Source: CAWFGW01 sp963849955 (lineage in GTDB: Bacteria > Bacteroidota > Bacteroidia > Cytophagales > JAAEPT01). Taken from it: a DNA stretch of 64,000 bases. A model generated the notes under the pieces. It saw only the letters and a list, made by a program, of their open reading frames with translations, searched no databases and was not told the origin of the DNA. Of this stretch, positions 1-9,263 are shown piece by piece (within the stretch, counting starts at the first letter, position 1; every line of letters begins with the position of its first letter). Both the position numbers and the translations under genes were made by a program. The DNA is taken from the NCBI GenBank assembly GCA_963849955.1, contig CAWKJU010000006.1:1-64000 (forward strand), in the 5' to 3' direction.

Positions 1-997
1 AGTTGTATTTGCTTATAAAGGCATTGCCTGTGGGTTGAAAAACTTTATCTTCTTTGGCAATGGCTTTTAATACATTCCATTGGGAAGAAGTTAATAAGTT
101 TCTGAATTGAAAAAAGACGCCTTCTTGTTCTTTCAAGAGCGAATCACAGGCATGAAAAACTAACTCTTTAGTAATATTATTTTTATTTAAAGAATAAACC
201 TTGTTGCATAATGCTTGAGTGTAATAAGTATGTGTACGCGTCCAATCTAAAATAAAATCGATAGCTGCTATCTCAATCTTTTTTTTGTTGCTTTCAAATA
301 ATTTTTGAATAAACGCACTGTATTTCTCTCCTGGAATGCTGTTTAGAGAAATGGTGTGTGTGCTGGAAAAGAAGGGTCTTTTTGCACTATTAAACATTTC
401 TAATAACAGGTGTTTGTGACTACCACTAAAGATGAATGTGATGTTTTTTAAGGTTTGAATAATGGTTCGAAGAATTGCTTCGGTGTTTTTTTCAGGGTAG
501 TTAGCGATCTGTTGAAACTCATCTATTGCGATGACAATTGGTGTTTGTTGGGTTTCTAAAAAGTCAAAGAGACTTTTTAAGGAGTGTTCGTATTGTTTTG
601 CTTGATTGTAATTAAATGATATTTCTGGTGCTCCTGTCAGGGGATCGTAGCTAATACTTGTACTGAGCCCTTTGATGAAATCAATAAACTTCTTTCCGAT
701 TGATCGGTTTTGTGGGAATGTTTTTAAGATGGCAGATGCAAGTTGATTCGTAAATTCACTTAACGACTGAGTAGCATAAATATCAATATAGATAGTTTGC
801 CAATTGGAATCTTGTTTGAGTGTTTCAAAAGTATGTTGAATTAGACCCGTTTTCCCCATTCTTCGAATAGAAAGCAAGGTGGTATTAATTCCATTTTGAG
901 CATTTTGCATTAAAAGAGCCGTTTCTTCTTCACGATCACAAAACAAGTCGGCCCCGTGGTAGCCTTTTAAGTAGAATGGGTTGAGTTTAGTTAACAT
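1..997 (-). CDS. AAA+ family ATPase (archaeal-type ATPase fold), partial
   Basis: The reading frame opens with ATG at 995-997 and runs leftwards off the window, so about 332 residues are visible and the C-terminus is missing. The N-terminus reads MLTKLNPFYLKGYHGADLF, followed by a Walker A-like RRMGKTGLI near residues 45-53 and a Walker B segment VIAIDEFQQI near residue 155. This order (short N-terminal strand, RRxGKT loop, IDEF) is typical of the stand-alone AAA/STAND-like ATPases of the archaeal ATPase family that are common in Bacteroidota genomes. Their cellular role is generally unknown; some are linked to mobile or conflict loci. No partner gene is visible because the downstream side is cut off. 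The family call is firm, the function is not known. Confidence 0.8.
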   Translation of the reverse strand, partial: MLTKLNPFYLKGYHGADLFCDREEETALLMQNAQNGINTTLLSIRRMGKTGLIQHTFETLKQDSNWQTIYIDIYATQSLSEFTNQLASAILKTFPQNRSIGKKFIDFIKGLSTSISYDPLTGAPEISFNYNQAKQYEHSLKSLFDFLETQQTPIVIAIDEFQQIANYPEKNTEAILRTIIQTLKNITFIFSGSHKHLLLEMFNSAKRPFFSSTHTISLNSIPGEKYSAFIQKLFESNKKKIEIAAIDFILDWTRTHTYYTQALCNKVYSLNKNNITKELVFHACDSLLKEQEGVFFQFRNLLTSSQWNVLKAIAKEDKVFQPTGNAFISKYN

Positions 998-1023
998 ACC
1001 ATAAATATAATTTACAATTTGTG

Positions 1024-1054
1024 TTTTACAAAATGTATTTTACAAAATGTAAAA
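1024..1054. promoter_or_regulatory. Tandem palindromic TTTTACAAAATGTA boxes upstream of the ATPase
   Basis: Two exactly adjacent copies of the 14-mer TTTTACAAAATGTA lie at 1024-1037 and 1038-1051. The second extends into a palindrome, TTTTACA-AAA-TGTAAAA (1038-1054). The block sits 27-57 bp upstream of the ATPase start codon. It could be an operator, or a recombination or insertion site. No functional evidence is available. Confidence 0.45.
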
Positions 1055-1286
1055 TAATTAGAAGGGTTTGATTTGTTTGATAGTATTACAGTGTTAATAA
1101 GGCCTGGCATGTCTCGAGCCTTGACGGGTAGAACAATAGATAAGGGAAATGAAACCGCCCTAAAAAATGAAAGAAATCAGTAATTAACGAAGCTGACTGA
1201 GTTTATAATCCACACATCTGCCTCATCAGACAGTATTAAATAGAATTAAAAAGGGGCGTGGGGACACAAGCCTTGGCAAATAAAAA

Positions 1287-1325
1287 CGCACTTTAACAAA
1301 GACTAAAAACCAATGTTAAAGTGCG
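1287..1325 (-). terminator. Rho-independent terminator of purL
   Basis: A perfect 12-bp inverted repeat (CGCACTTTAACA at 1287-1298, TGTTAAAGTGCG at 1314-1325) with a 15-nt loop is followed on the minus strand by a TTTTTATTT tract. It lies about 70 bp beyond the purL stop codon. The remaining sequence between the ATPase and purL (about 1055-1286) shows nothing recognisable. Confidence 0.8.
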
Positions 1326-1395
1326 CATCACCAATAAATCTGAAAGGTTAATAGTTAGTGAAGCTTTCTCTAACCAAATTCTCAATACTCAATAC

Positions 1396-3267
1396 TCACT
1401 TCTCCCTACTCAACACCCAATTCTTGGCATTCACAAACGCCTCAAACCACGGGGTACACTCTTCTTGTACACGATCAGCAGGGTAGTGGGCACATTGCCA
1501 CGGGAAGATTGCGCGTTCCAAGTGAGGCATCATAGCCAGGTGGCGACCATCTTTGGAAACAATACCAGCAGTATCGAAGTTCGATCCATTCGGGTTAGCA
1601 GGATAAGCACTGTAAGCATATTTTAAACCAATGCTATAGTGTTCTTCACCTTTCGGGAACACAAACTTACCTTCACCATGTGCTATCCAGATCCCTAAGC
1701 GAGAACCTTCCAACGATTTTAATAAGATAGAATCCGTTGATCCAATTTCCACATTCACATAAGTTGATTCAAATTTGTGTGAATCATTATGTGCCATTTG
1801 TGGTCGTAAATCCGCTTCTGGGTAAATTAACCCTAACTCTACCATTAGCTGACAACCGTTACACACCCCTAAACTCAAGGTGTCTTTACGCGCATAGAAC
1901 TTATCTAAAGCTTCTTTCGCTTTCGGGTTATATAGGAAAGCTCCAGCCCAGCCTTTGGCAGAACCCAAAACATCGGAGTTGGAGAAACCGCCCACAAACA
2001 CGATAAAGTTGACATCTTCTAAGGTTTCACGACCGTTGATTAAGTCGGTCATGTGTACGTCCTTCACATCAAAACCAGCCAAGAACATGCTATACGCCAT
2101 TTCTCTATCACCATTTACCCCTTTTTCACGGATAATTGCTGCTTTGATGCCGCTAGGTTTACGATTTTGAGAAGCACTATACTGACTTAGTTTCCCTGTA
2201 AACTTAGACGGGAATTTATAGCTAAGCGTCTGTGTTTTATAATTGTTAAATCGCTCGGTAGCAAGCTTTTCAGTGCTTTGTCTCTTGTCTAATAAGTAGG
2301 AAGTTTTGTACCATGTATCACGCAAGGCATTAATATCTAACGTACGCGCTTTGCTGTTGTGAAAAAGCACCAGGTCACGCCCCTCTAATAAGTTGCCGAT
2401 GATGGCGGATTTTACACCTAACTTTTCTAAATAAGTTTGAATTTCAGCCGCATCTTGTACTTGTAGCACCACTGCTGGTGATTCAGAGAACAACACCTTC
2501 ACCAAGTCTTTTTCGCCTAACGCATTCGTGTCAACAAATAATCCCGTATCGTTTGATGGGAAACACATTTCTAATAAACAAGTAACTAACCCACCTGCAG
2601 AAACATCATGACCAGCTAATACGAGTCCTTTTTCGATTAACTCTTGGACAGCATTAAATGCTTTTTTGAAATAGGCAGCGTCAGTAATATCAGGCGTTTT
2701 AGTGCCTAGCTTGTTGATGATTTGTGCAAAGCTCGATCCACCTAAGGCAAATTCGTTATGATCAGAAAAGTCGATGTAAAGCAATTCTGTTCCTGCTTGA
2801 TTTTTTAAGTTCGGAGAAACTACTTTTTTCAAATCAGTCACTTCACCACAAGCAGAGATAATCACAGTTCCAGGCGCATACACTTTCTCTCCATCCTTGT
2901 ACTTCTGTACCATGGATAGCGAATCTTTTCCAGTTGGAATGTTAATGCCCAAGCCGATGGCAAACTCCGAAACCGCTTCAACAGCATTGTAGAGTCGAGC
3001 ATCTTCTCCTTCATTTTTACATGGCCACATCCAGTTAGCACTTAGAGAGACACTGTCAAGTTTTTTGGTTAGAGGAGCAAACACCAAGTTGGTTAACGAT
3101 TCTGCAATTGCTAATCGAGAACCAGCTGCTTCATTAACCAAAGCGGCAACAGGTGCATGACCAATTGAGGTCGCTAAGCCGCTTTTGCCTTGGTAATCTA
3201 AGGCCATCACACCTACGTCATTCAAAGGCAACTGTACTTCGCCACAGGTTTGTTGTTTCGCCAGCAC
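1396..3267 (-). CDS. purL: Phosphoribosylformylglycinamidine synthase, C-terminal part (frameshifted purL)
   Basis: This is the second half of a large-type FGAR amidotransferase (FGAM synthase), which converts FGAR, glutamine and ATP to FGAM in purine synthesis. It begins in the conserved segment AKQQTCGEVQLPL, continues through the second AIRS-like ATP-binding half, and ends in a class I glutamine amidotransferase domain. That domain shows the nucleophile motif GVCNGCQ (near residue 470 of this part) and AHGEGKF. The GTG at 3267 that opens the frame is not a natural start: it lies inside a conserved block that continues from the upstream part (3218-5086) in another frame. Removing one base (G at 3264 on the plus strand) restores the expected TGRVAKQQTCG. 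With that correction the protein would be about 1,230 residues, normal for this type. Confidence 0.92.
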   Translation of the reverse strand: MLAKQQTCGEVQLPLNDVGVMALDYQGKSGLATSIGHAPVAALVNEAAGSRLAIAESLTNLVFAPLTKKLDSVSLSANWMWPCKNEGEDARLYNAVEAVSEFAIGLGINIPTGKDSLSMVQKYKDGEKVYAPGTVIISACGEVTDLKKVVSPNLKNQAGTELLYIDFSDHNEFALGGSSFAQIINKLGTKTPDITDAAYFKKAFNAVQELIEKGLVLAGHDVSAGGLVTCLLEMCFPSNDTGLFVDTNALGEKDLVKVLFSESPAVVLQVQDAAEIQTYLEKLGVKSAIIGNLLEGRDLVLFHNSKARTLDINALRDTWYKTSYLLDKRQSTEKLATERFNNYKTQTLSYKFPSKFTGKLSQYSASQNRKPSGIKAAIIREKGVNGDREMAYSMFLAGFDVKDVHMTDLINGRETLEDVNFIVFVGGFSNSDVLGSAKGWAGAFLYNPKAKEALDKFYARKDTLSLGVCNGCQLMVELGLIYPEADLRPQMAHNDSHKFESTYVNVEIGSTDSILLKSLEGSRLGIWIAHGEGKFVFPKGEEHYSIGLKYAYSAYPANPNGSNFDTAGIVSKDGRHLAMMPHLERAIFPWQCAHYPADRVQEECTPWFEAFVNAKNWVLSREK

Positions 3268-5086
3268 GGCCAGTGACAGATCGGTCTACTTTGTTTGTCA
3301 ACCAGTCTTTACAACTTACCGCTTCCAATTGCAACACTGCTTCGATGTAGGTTTGCAACTCTGCTAATTCATAGTTGACCTCAGCATATTGGTTATTAAC
3401 TGATTTATCAGCCATAATAGTCTTTGGAGGGTTTCCAAAAAAGTCTTTTAGACCAAGGTTGATAGCAGTTTCATTGGTTTTTTTGTTTTCAAATACAAAT
3501 TGATGATCACCAGTACAGTCTCCCACAACATAAAAAGGAGCACGCTCACGGTCAGCGACATCTTTTAATAATTGAATATCTTTTTCATTCATCACCAAGC
3601 CCATACGTTCCTGGGATTCGTTTCCGATGATTTCTTTGGATGAAAGGGTTGGGTCACCAACAGGCAATTGGTCAATTTGAATTTTACCACCTGTTTCTTC
3701 TACCAATTCTGATAAACAGTTTAAGTGTCCACCAGCACCATGGTCATGGATAGAAACAATCGGGTTATTATCCGACTCCGCCATGGCACGTATGGCATTG
3801 TATACCCTTTTTTGCATTTCAGGGTTGGACCGCTGAATGGCATTTAGCTCGATGGAATTGGAATATTTACCAGTTTCTACGGAAGATACGGCACTTCCAC
3901 CCATCCCGATGCGGTAGTTGTCACCACCCATGATCACGACCTTGTCACCTGTTTTAGGGGTATCCTTTAAAGCATCTTTGTTGACACCTGTTCCAATACC
4001 TCCAGCTTGCATGATGACTTTATCAAAGCCAAATTTCTTGTTGTTTTCCTGATGTTCAAATGTTAATACTGACCCTACAATTAATGGCTGACCGAATTTG
4101 TTTCCAAAATCAGATGCTCCGTTAGACGCTTTAATCAATAAATCCATTGGGGTCTGGTATAACCATGGACGAGCAGCCACGCCATCTTCCCATTGTCGAC
4201 CTGCCTCTAAGCGCGAGTAAGGAGTCATGTAAACGGCTGTCCCTGCTAAAGGAATACTAGCTTTTCCACCGGCCATACGGTCACGGATTTCCCCACCTGA
4301 ACCTGTGGCGGCACCGTTGAAAGGCTCTACTGTGGTTGGGAAGTTATGCGTTTCTGCTTTGACAGAAAGAATAGAATCCACTTCCTTGATTTCGAAGTAG
4401 TCGGGTTTGTTTTGCGTGATGGGCGCAAATTGCTGCACTTTTGGTCCTTTAAGAAACGCCACATTGTCTTTGTAAGCCGAAATCACCTCGTTGGGATGAG
4501 ACTCGGTGGTTTTTTTAATCAACTTAAAAAGCGAAGTTGGTTTTTCAACTCCGTCAATAATAAACTGACCATTAAATATTTTGTGACGGCAGTGTTCTGA
4601 GTTAACTTGTGAGAACCCAAATACCTCTCCATCCGTTAATTTTCGGTTGAGCTTTTTGCTTAATCCTTCCAAATAATCAACTTCTTCAGGGTTTAAAGCC
4701 AATCCTTCTTGCTCGTTATAAGCACGAACATCGTCTATGTATTGAACCGCTTCTGGTTGTTTGTCTATAGTGAAAATCTGTTGGTTCAAACCGTGATACA
4801 GCACTTCCAACATGGGGTCAAAAGCAGAAGCTTCATTGCCTTTTCTGAATTCTTCAATTCTGATGATTCCCTCAATACCCATGTTTTGAGTAATCTCTAC
4901 CGCATTGGTACTCCATGGAGTGACCATTTCCTTACGGGGTCCAATGTAGAAACCTTCTAGCGTTTCAGCAGAAAGAACAGTTCCATTAAGGAGCCACTCG
5001 AGTTTTGATTTTGTTTCGTCTGACGGTTGAGACTTAGTTTCTAAGGCATAAAAAATGCCTGTTTTGCTTTCTGCGAAGAGAATCAT
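3218..5086 (-). CDS. purL: Phosphoribosylformylglycinamidine synthase, N-terminal part (frameshifted purL)
   Basis: This is the first half of the same large-type PurL. It carries the N-terminal PurS-like region, the linker (HCRHKIF near residue 165) and the first AIRS-like domain, with motifs SVKAETHNFPTTVEPFNGAATGS (paraphrased as the KAETHN..PFNGAATG nucleotide-binding stretch) and HDHGAGGHLNCL. The true homology ends at about 3265 with VDRSVTGR; the last 16 residues (from AGETTNLW) are out-of-frame sequence caused by the one-base lesion. The start ATG at 5086 gives a usual N-terminus. The gene stands alone, with its own -7 box 124 bp upstream and a terminator downstream. Loss of PurL should cause purine auxotrophy, so a consensus error is a serious alternative. 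Confidence 0.93.
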   Translation of the reverse strand: MILFAESKTGIFYALETKSQPSDETKSKLEWLLNGTVLSAETLEGFYIGPRKEMVTPWSTNAVEITQNMGIEGIIRIEEFRKGNEASAFDPMLEVLYHGLNQQIFTIDKQPEAVQYIDDVRAYNEQEGLALNPEEVDYLEGLSKKLNRKLTDGEVFGFSQVNSEHCRHKIFNGQFIIDGVEKPTSLFKLIKKTTESHPNEVISAYKDNVAFLKGPKVQQFAPITQNKPDYFEIKEVDSILSVKAETHNFPTTVEPFNGAATGSGGEIRDRMAGGKASIPLAGTAVYMTPYSRLEAGRQWEDGVAARPWLYQTPMDLLIKASNGASDFGNKFGQPLIVGSVLTFEHQENNKKFGFDKVIMQAGGIGTGVNKDALKDTPKTGDKVVIMGGDNYRIGMGGSAVSSVETGKYSNSIELNAIQRSNPEMQKRVYNAIRAMAESDNNPIVSIHDHGAGGHLNCLSELVEETGGKIQIDQLPVGDPTLSSKEIIGNESQERMGLVMNEKDIQLLKDVADRERAPFYVVGDCTGDHQFVFENKKTNETAINLGLKDFFGNPPKTIMADKSVNNQYAEVNYELAELQTYIEAVLQLEAVSCKDWLTNKVDRSVTGRAGETTNLWRSTVAFE

Positions 5087-5209
5087 GAGCAGCTTTTTCG
5101 GTGTTTGTTAAACAAGAATGTTGTTTGAAGAAAGGGTGGGTAGGCTTGTAGTTAGATGATGTTGTCATTCTACTTTCTACCTTTCTCTTTCTACTTCCAA
5201 AAGGAGCCA

Positions 5210-5217
5210 CAAAGTTA
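5210..5217 (-). promoter_or_regulatory. Putative purL promoter -7 box (TAACTTTG)
   Basis: Read on the minus strand this is TAACTTTG followed by TGGC, an exact match to the Bacteroidota -7 consensus TAnnTTTG, 124 bp upstream of the purL ATG. No convincing -33 TTG was found. The rest of 5087-5423 contains this box and the lepB terminator only. Confidence 0.5.
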
Positions 5218-5381
5218 GCCAAAAAAACAGGTAATAGAAGTGTTAAATATCCACAGTAGATGCCGATGTTGGAATTGTTTCTAACAACTTGTTTATGAAG
5301 AGATAATGATTAAACCCCATCAGAGTTACTCAAAGAGAACTCTGTATGAAGATTATTAACTTTTCTGAAAGGTGAAAATAT

Positions 5382-5416
5382 AACAGTGCGATAATCAATT
5401 AATCACCGCACCGTTT
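5382..5416 (-). terminator. Imperfect hairpin terminator of the par-dapB-lepB operon
   Basis: AACAGTGCG near 5382 pairs imperfectly with CGCACCGTT ending near 5415, around an AATTAAT loop. On the minus strand the stem is followed by a T-rich stretch. It lies just beyond the lepB stop codon. Confidence 0.5.
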
Positions 5417-5423
5417 TCTACTA

Positions 5424-7034
5424 TCAATCAATCAAGTTAAAAAAGCGATCAAAACGTAAACGCTTCAATACACTTGGTTGGTCATATCGGGTATACATTA
5501 AAACGCCTGGTAAGGTGTTGGACGTTTGGTAGATATTTAATTGCTGCGCATTAATACGTCCGGTTTGGTAGCCTTGCATAATAGAGTTGGTCACTTCCTG
5601 ACATTGTCTGTTGCTGGCAATTTGATCCCGGAGACTTTTCTGAATAGAAATAAAAATCATCGCAGCTTCACCTACCACATGGGTTTCAGGGACAAATCCC
5701 CAGAAACGGGAATCCAACGAATTGTGTCTGTTATCTCCCATCATGAAATAATAGTTGTAGTTGAAGGTGTAAGAAGTAACTTTTTTACCATCAATGGTCA
5801 GTTCATCCATTTCATTACCAATGATTTTCACATTATCACCGTTACCATCAAATAACTGAATCGTTTCGCCATATAACGCCACATTTTCTTTTGTTAACTC
5901 AATGGTGAATCCTTTATAAGGAATGACGAATGGGCCGAAATTGTCACGGTTCCAATCGTTAAAGTAGCGGGGGGTACTAGGAAACAAAGGACTATGGTTT
6001 TCACCCACAGCAAGGGTGTCTAACTCTACAGCCGCTAACTTGTAGCCGTATTTCTTTTTTAAGGCAGCGATTGTTTCTTCATTTCCAGTAATGGAAAACA
6101 AGGAATCAGAGGAATAACTCAACTCTTCAACATTGAAACCTAGTTTATACAGCTGTTCAGGCGTAATTAATCCTTGTGTGTGAATTTTGTAAAAATTTTG
6201 AGCCAGGGGATAGGTATCAATCTTTTTGTCATTGGCATATACCGTATTGTGTCGCATCTCAAACTTATCGCCCGGTATTCCTATGCACCGTTTGATGTAG
6301 TTGGTTTTTAAGTCAATCGGTTTATCCAATTCATCGGGATAGTTGAATACGACTACATCATTGCGTTCGATTTCACTAAAACCAGGAAGTCGGAAATACG
6401 GTAGTTGAATTGCATCTGAATATGATTTTTTTCCAGGAACCCCATTCACTTCATCCCCCGTAAACCACCAGTATTGATGTGTTAGAGGTGCTTGAATAGG
6501 TGTAATTGGAAATCGCGACCCATAGCTTAATTTATTGACAAATAGAAAGTCACCTACTAATAACTCACCTTCCATGGAGGGTGTAGGAATTGTGTATAAT
6601 TCAAACGTTGACCAGCGAATAATGGTAGCCGCCAATACCGCAAACAAAATTGCATCTCCCCATTCTCTTGGAAACCCTTTTTTAATTTTTGGCATTAATG
6701 CACCTGGCGAAACATATTTATCTTCTTTGTTAAAACCGATGTAAGGAAAGTAGATAAACGGAAACAACATGGCTGCTGCTTGCTGAAGAAAACCTTCTTT
6801 GCCGAATGATTTGGCCAGTTCAAGTGACCCCGTTACAAAAACAAAAACATTGCTCACCGGAAGTACACTCAGTATTACCCAATACTTAGGTTTTCCGATA
6901 ATGCGCATTAACTCTGCCATTCCTACAAAGGGCGTTAACGCTTTCGATTGGCTTACGCCAGCCTTCATAAGGCAACCAACGGTTATCAGTTGATAGAAAT
7001 AAGCGAGTGCTAGGAAAAGTAATATCAGTGTCAT
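5424..7034 (-). CDS. lepB: Signal peptidase I
   Basis: Type I (leader) peptidase, a Ser/Lys membrane protease that removes signal peptides from secreted proteins. The catalytic serine lies in PTPSMEGELLVGD near residue 150 and the general-base lysine in NYIKRCIGIPGD near residue 250. The C-terminal box MMGDNRHNSLDSRFWG is present. At 536 residues it is much longer than the E. coli enzyme: it has an extra N-terminal membrane region (several hydrophobic segments in residues 1-95) before the usual TM anchor, and a long insertion between the Lys box and the GDN box. Both are usual in Bacteroidota LepB. The gene is last in the parA-parB-DUF5683-dapB-lepB operon and starts 2 bp after dapB ends. Confidence 0.95.
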   Translation of the reverse strand: MTLILLFLALAYFYQLITVGCLMKAGVSQSKALTPFVGMAELMRIIGKPKYWVILSVLPVSNVFVFVTGSLELAKSFGKEGFLQQAAAMLFPFIYFPYIGFNKEDKYVSPGALMPKIKKGFPREWGDAILFAVLAATIIRWSTFELYTIPTPSMEGELLVGDFLFVNKLSYGSRFPITPIQAPLTHQYWWFTGDEVNGVPGKKSYSDAIQLPYFRLPGFSEIERNDVVVFNYPDELDKPIDLKTNYIKRCIGIPGDKFEMRHNTVYANDKKIDTYPLAQNFYKIHTQGLITPEQLYKLGFNVEELSYSSDSLFSITGNEETIAALKKKYGYKLAAVELDTLAVGENHSPLFPSTPRYFNDWNRDNFGPFVIPYKGFTIELTKENVALYGETIQLFDGNGDNVKIIGNEMDELTIDGKKVTSYTFNYNYYFMMGDNRHNSLDSRFWGFVPETHVVGEAAMIFISIQKSLRDQIASNRQCQEVTNSIMQGYQTGRINAQQLNIYQTSNTLPGVLMYTRYDQPSVLKRLRFDRFFNLID

Positions 7035-7036
7035 TG

Positions 7037-7756
7037 TTATAATTTAAGTAAGTCGTCCATTCCAAATAGACCTTTTTTTCCAACCAAGAATTCAGCAGCC
7101 AATACGGCTCCTAAGGCAAATCCTTGTCTGTTATGTGCAGTGTGTTTTATTTCGATGCTATCAATAGGAGAGTGGTAGTTGATGATGTGTGTACCAGGAA
7201 CTTCACCTTCTCTTTTGTGTTTAATGTTAATTTTATCAGCAGCAGATTCTTGATCTAATTCCCAGTCGTTTTTGCGATCAAGGTTTTCAATCACTCCTTC
7301 AGCCAGAGTAATAGCAGTGCCACTAGGGGCGTCTAGTTTATGCACGTGGTGAATTTCCTCCATCTCGACATTGTATTCGCTGAACTGGTTAATCATTTGC
7401 GCAAGCTTTTTATTCAAATGAAAAAACAAATTCACGCCTACGCTATAGTTAGAAGCATAAAAGAAAGCCGTATCATTTTCTTTGGTCATTTGTTTGACTT
7501 CCGCTTGTTTGTCTAACCAACCAGTAGTACCACAAACTACAGGTACTTTGTTTTTAATGAGCGTTACAATATTGGCATAAGCACTTTCAGGTCGTGTGAA
7601 TTCGATGGCAACGTCTACCTGGTCTAGTGTGGTAGAAGACAAATCATCCACGTTGTGTGTGTCTATAATTACAGGAACCGTGTTACCTCTTTCTAATGCT
7701 ATCTTTTCGATGGTTTTACCCATCTTCCCATATCCTACTATTGCTATTCTTGCCAT
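7037..7756 (-). CDS. dapB: 4-hydroxy-tetrahydrodipicolinate reductase
   Basis: Cytoplasmic NAD(P)H-dependent reductase of the lysine/diaminopimelate pathway. The Rossmann motif GYGKMGKTIEKIA is at residues 8-20, the CGTTGW motif near residue 95, and the substrate-binding/catalytic EEIHHVHKLDAPSGTA near residues 153-168. The length of 239 residues is normal. The ATG at 7756 gives MARIAIVGYGKMG with no room for extension. It lies 3 bp after the DUF5683 gene and 2 bp before lepB, so co-transcription is very likely. This arrangement is a conserved Flavobacteriia operon. Confidence 0.96.
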   Translation of the reverse strand: MARIAIVGYGKMGKTIEKIALERGNTVPVIIDTHNVDDLSSTTLDQVDVAIEFTRPESAYANIVTLIKNKVPVVCGTTGWLDKQAEVKQMTKENDTAFFYASNYSVGVNLFFHLNKKLAQMINQFSEYNVEMEEIHHVHKLDAPSGTAITLAEGVIENLDRKNDWELDQESAADKINIKHKREGEVPGTHIINYHSPIDSIEIKHTAHNRQGFALGAVLAAEFLVGKKGLFGMDDLLKL

Positions 7757-7759
7757 TGC

Positions 7760-8344
7760 TTATTTAATATTGACCGTCAAAGATAAACCTATCGAGCTAG
7801 AAACCGAAGCTGAAGGGAAAAATGTCGGTTCTAAGCTCATAATGTATTGTTCACCAACTTTAAAATCAATAAGGTGCGCATCAACGGCTGCATCAATAAT
7901 ATTGGCAGAATAAAGTAATAAAGCATAGATGAAATTGATGTCGCGCTTCCGTTTGTAAAAATCCTTACGGGTTCGTAATTGGCTATCAGAATATTGACTG
8001 CCAAATGCTAATGGTGTTTGAGTTGTATCTTGTCGCGCATTGAGCGCATCTCTGTAATCAGCATATTCGCTATGGCTTGATGTGATGTTGTAAACGAAGA
8101 ATGCACCGAGCCCATAAATGATAGGTACTTTCCAATATTTCTTGTTGTAAACTTGACCAAGTCCAGGAAGAAAAGTGGAGTATAAAGTTGCTTTAGTGGG
8201 GCTATGCTTCTTTTTAAGTATAGTTTCTTCTTTAACTTCCTTTTTTAGAGGAGTTATAGAGGAAGTACTATCTGCAATTTGTCCAAATGAGGAAAAATGA
8301 ATACACAGACTAAGAAGAAAACAACAAACAAGCTTCTTTAACAT
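7760..8344 (-). CDS. DUF5683 domain-containing protein
   Basis: A 194-residue protein with an N-terminal signal peptide (hydrophobic segment ending FSSFGQ, residues 1-22) and the DUF5683 core beginning TKATLYSTFLPGLGQVYNKKYWKVPIIYG, with further hydrophobic segments. The GLGQ-Y-N-KYWK pattern is typical of this family, found almost only in Bacteroidota between parB and dapB. It is probably an envelope protein of unknown role. Its start ATG overlaps the parB stop codon (shared base 8344), so the two are translationally coupled. Confidence 0.85.
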   Translation of the reverse strand: MLKKLVCCFLLSLCIHFSSFGQIADSTSSITPLKKEVKEETILKKKHSPTKATLYSTFLPGLGQVYNKKYWKVPIIYGLGAFFVYNITSSHSEYADYRDALNARQDTTQTPLAFGSQYSDSQLRTRKDFYKRKRDINFIYALLLYSANIIDAAVDAHLIDFKVGEQYIMSLEPTFFPSASVSSSIGLSLTVNIK

Positions 8345-9258
8345 TAGAAATCTAATATTTCCAAAATACGATTTAAATCTTCAACGGAAACAAATGGTAT
8401 TTTAATCTCTCCTTTGTGCTTTTTATTATCACTATTTACCAAGACGCGTGTTCCGAAGTGCGAAGATAACCGATCCTGTAATTTTTGTATCTCTGGATTT
8501 CGTGTTTTTTCTTCAGTTTTGGTCTCTTCTTTTTTTACTGCTTGTGCTCCAGCATTATTCACTACGCGGGCTAATTCTTCAACTTTTCTAACAGAAAGCC
8601 CTTCATTAAGTATTTTTCTGAAAATATCCAGTTGAGCAGCTACATTTTCAATAGTAATTAACGCGCGTGCATGCCCCATAGAGATTTTAGTTTCTCGAAT
8701 GGCTGCCTGAATATCAGGAGGAAGTTTTAATAGACGTAAATAATTGGTCACCGTTGAGCGGTTTTTACCTACTCGGTCGCCCAACTCTTCTTGTTTAAGA
8801 CTACACTCGTTCATCAGACGCTGGTAACTTAATGCCACCTCTATCGCATTTAAGTTTTCACGTTGAATGTTTTCAATCAATGCCATTTCGAGCATTTCCT
8901 GATCATTTGCTGTACGAATGTACGCAGGTATTTTTTTGAGTCCCGCTAATTTGGAAGCTTGAAAACGTCTTTCTCCAGAGATTAATTGGTATTTAGTAGG
9001 AGTGAGCTTACGAACCGTAATCGGTTGAATAATCCCCTGAACTTTTATGGATTCAGCTAACTCATCTAAGGCTGTTTTGTCAAAATCTAAACGCGGTTGG
9101 TAGGGGTTGGTCTCAATCGAATCAACGCTAACTTCGGAAAAGTGTACGTTTGCTCGTTCAGTAGCGGAGGTGTTTTTAACATCTACACTGTCAGAATCTT
9201 CCAAAAGAGCACTTAGTCCTCTTCCTAATGCTTGACGTTTTTTTATTTCTTTTGCCAT
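8344..9258 (-). CDS. parB: Chromosome-partitioning protein ParB
   Basis: ParB/Spo0J-type CTPase and DNA-clamp protein that loads at parS and works with ParA in chromosome segregation. It has the N-terminal RGLSALL box, the ParB/sulfiredoxin-fold CTP-binding motifs NPYQPR and SGERRFQASKLAG, ENIQRENLNAIEVA, and a helix-turn-helix (LGDRVGKNRSTVTNYLRLL). A dimerisation domain follows a charged linker. The length of 304 residues is typical. It is second in the operon, 5 bp after parA. No parS-like 16-mer was noticed inside this window. Confidence 0.96.
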   Translation of the reverse strand: MAKEIKKRQALGRGLSALLEDSDSVDVKNTSATERANVHFSEVSVDSIETNPYQPRLDFDKTALDELAESIKVQGIIQPITVRKLTPTKYQLISGERRFQASKLAGLKKIPAYIRTANDQEMLEMALIENIQRENLNAIEVALSYQRLMNECSLKQEELGDRVGKNRSTVTNYLRLLKLPPDIQAAIRETKISMGHARALITIENVAAQLDIFRKILNEGLSVRKVEELARVVNNAGAQAVKKEETKTEEKTRNPEIQKLQDRLSSHFGTRVLVNSDNKKHKGEIKIPFVSVEDLNRILEILDF

Positions 9259-9263
9259 TTTAT

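Noticed and set aside
3255..3275. Programmed ribosomal frameshift in purL
   Set aside because: No slippery heptamer or following pseudoknot was visible, and PurL is not known to use recoding. A one-base error or mutation explains the data better.
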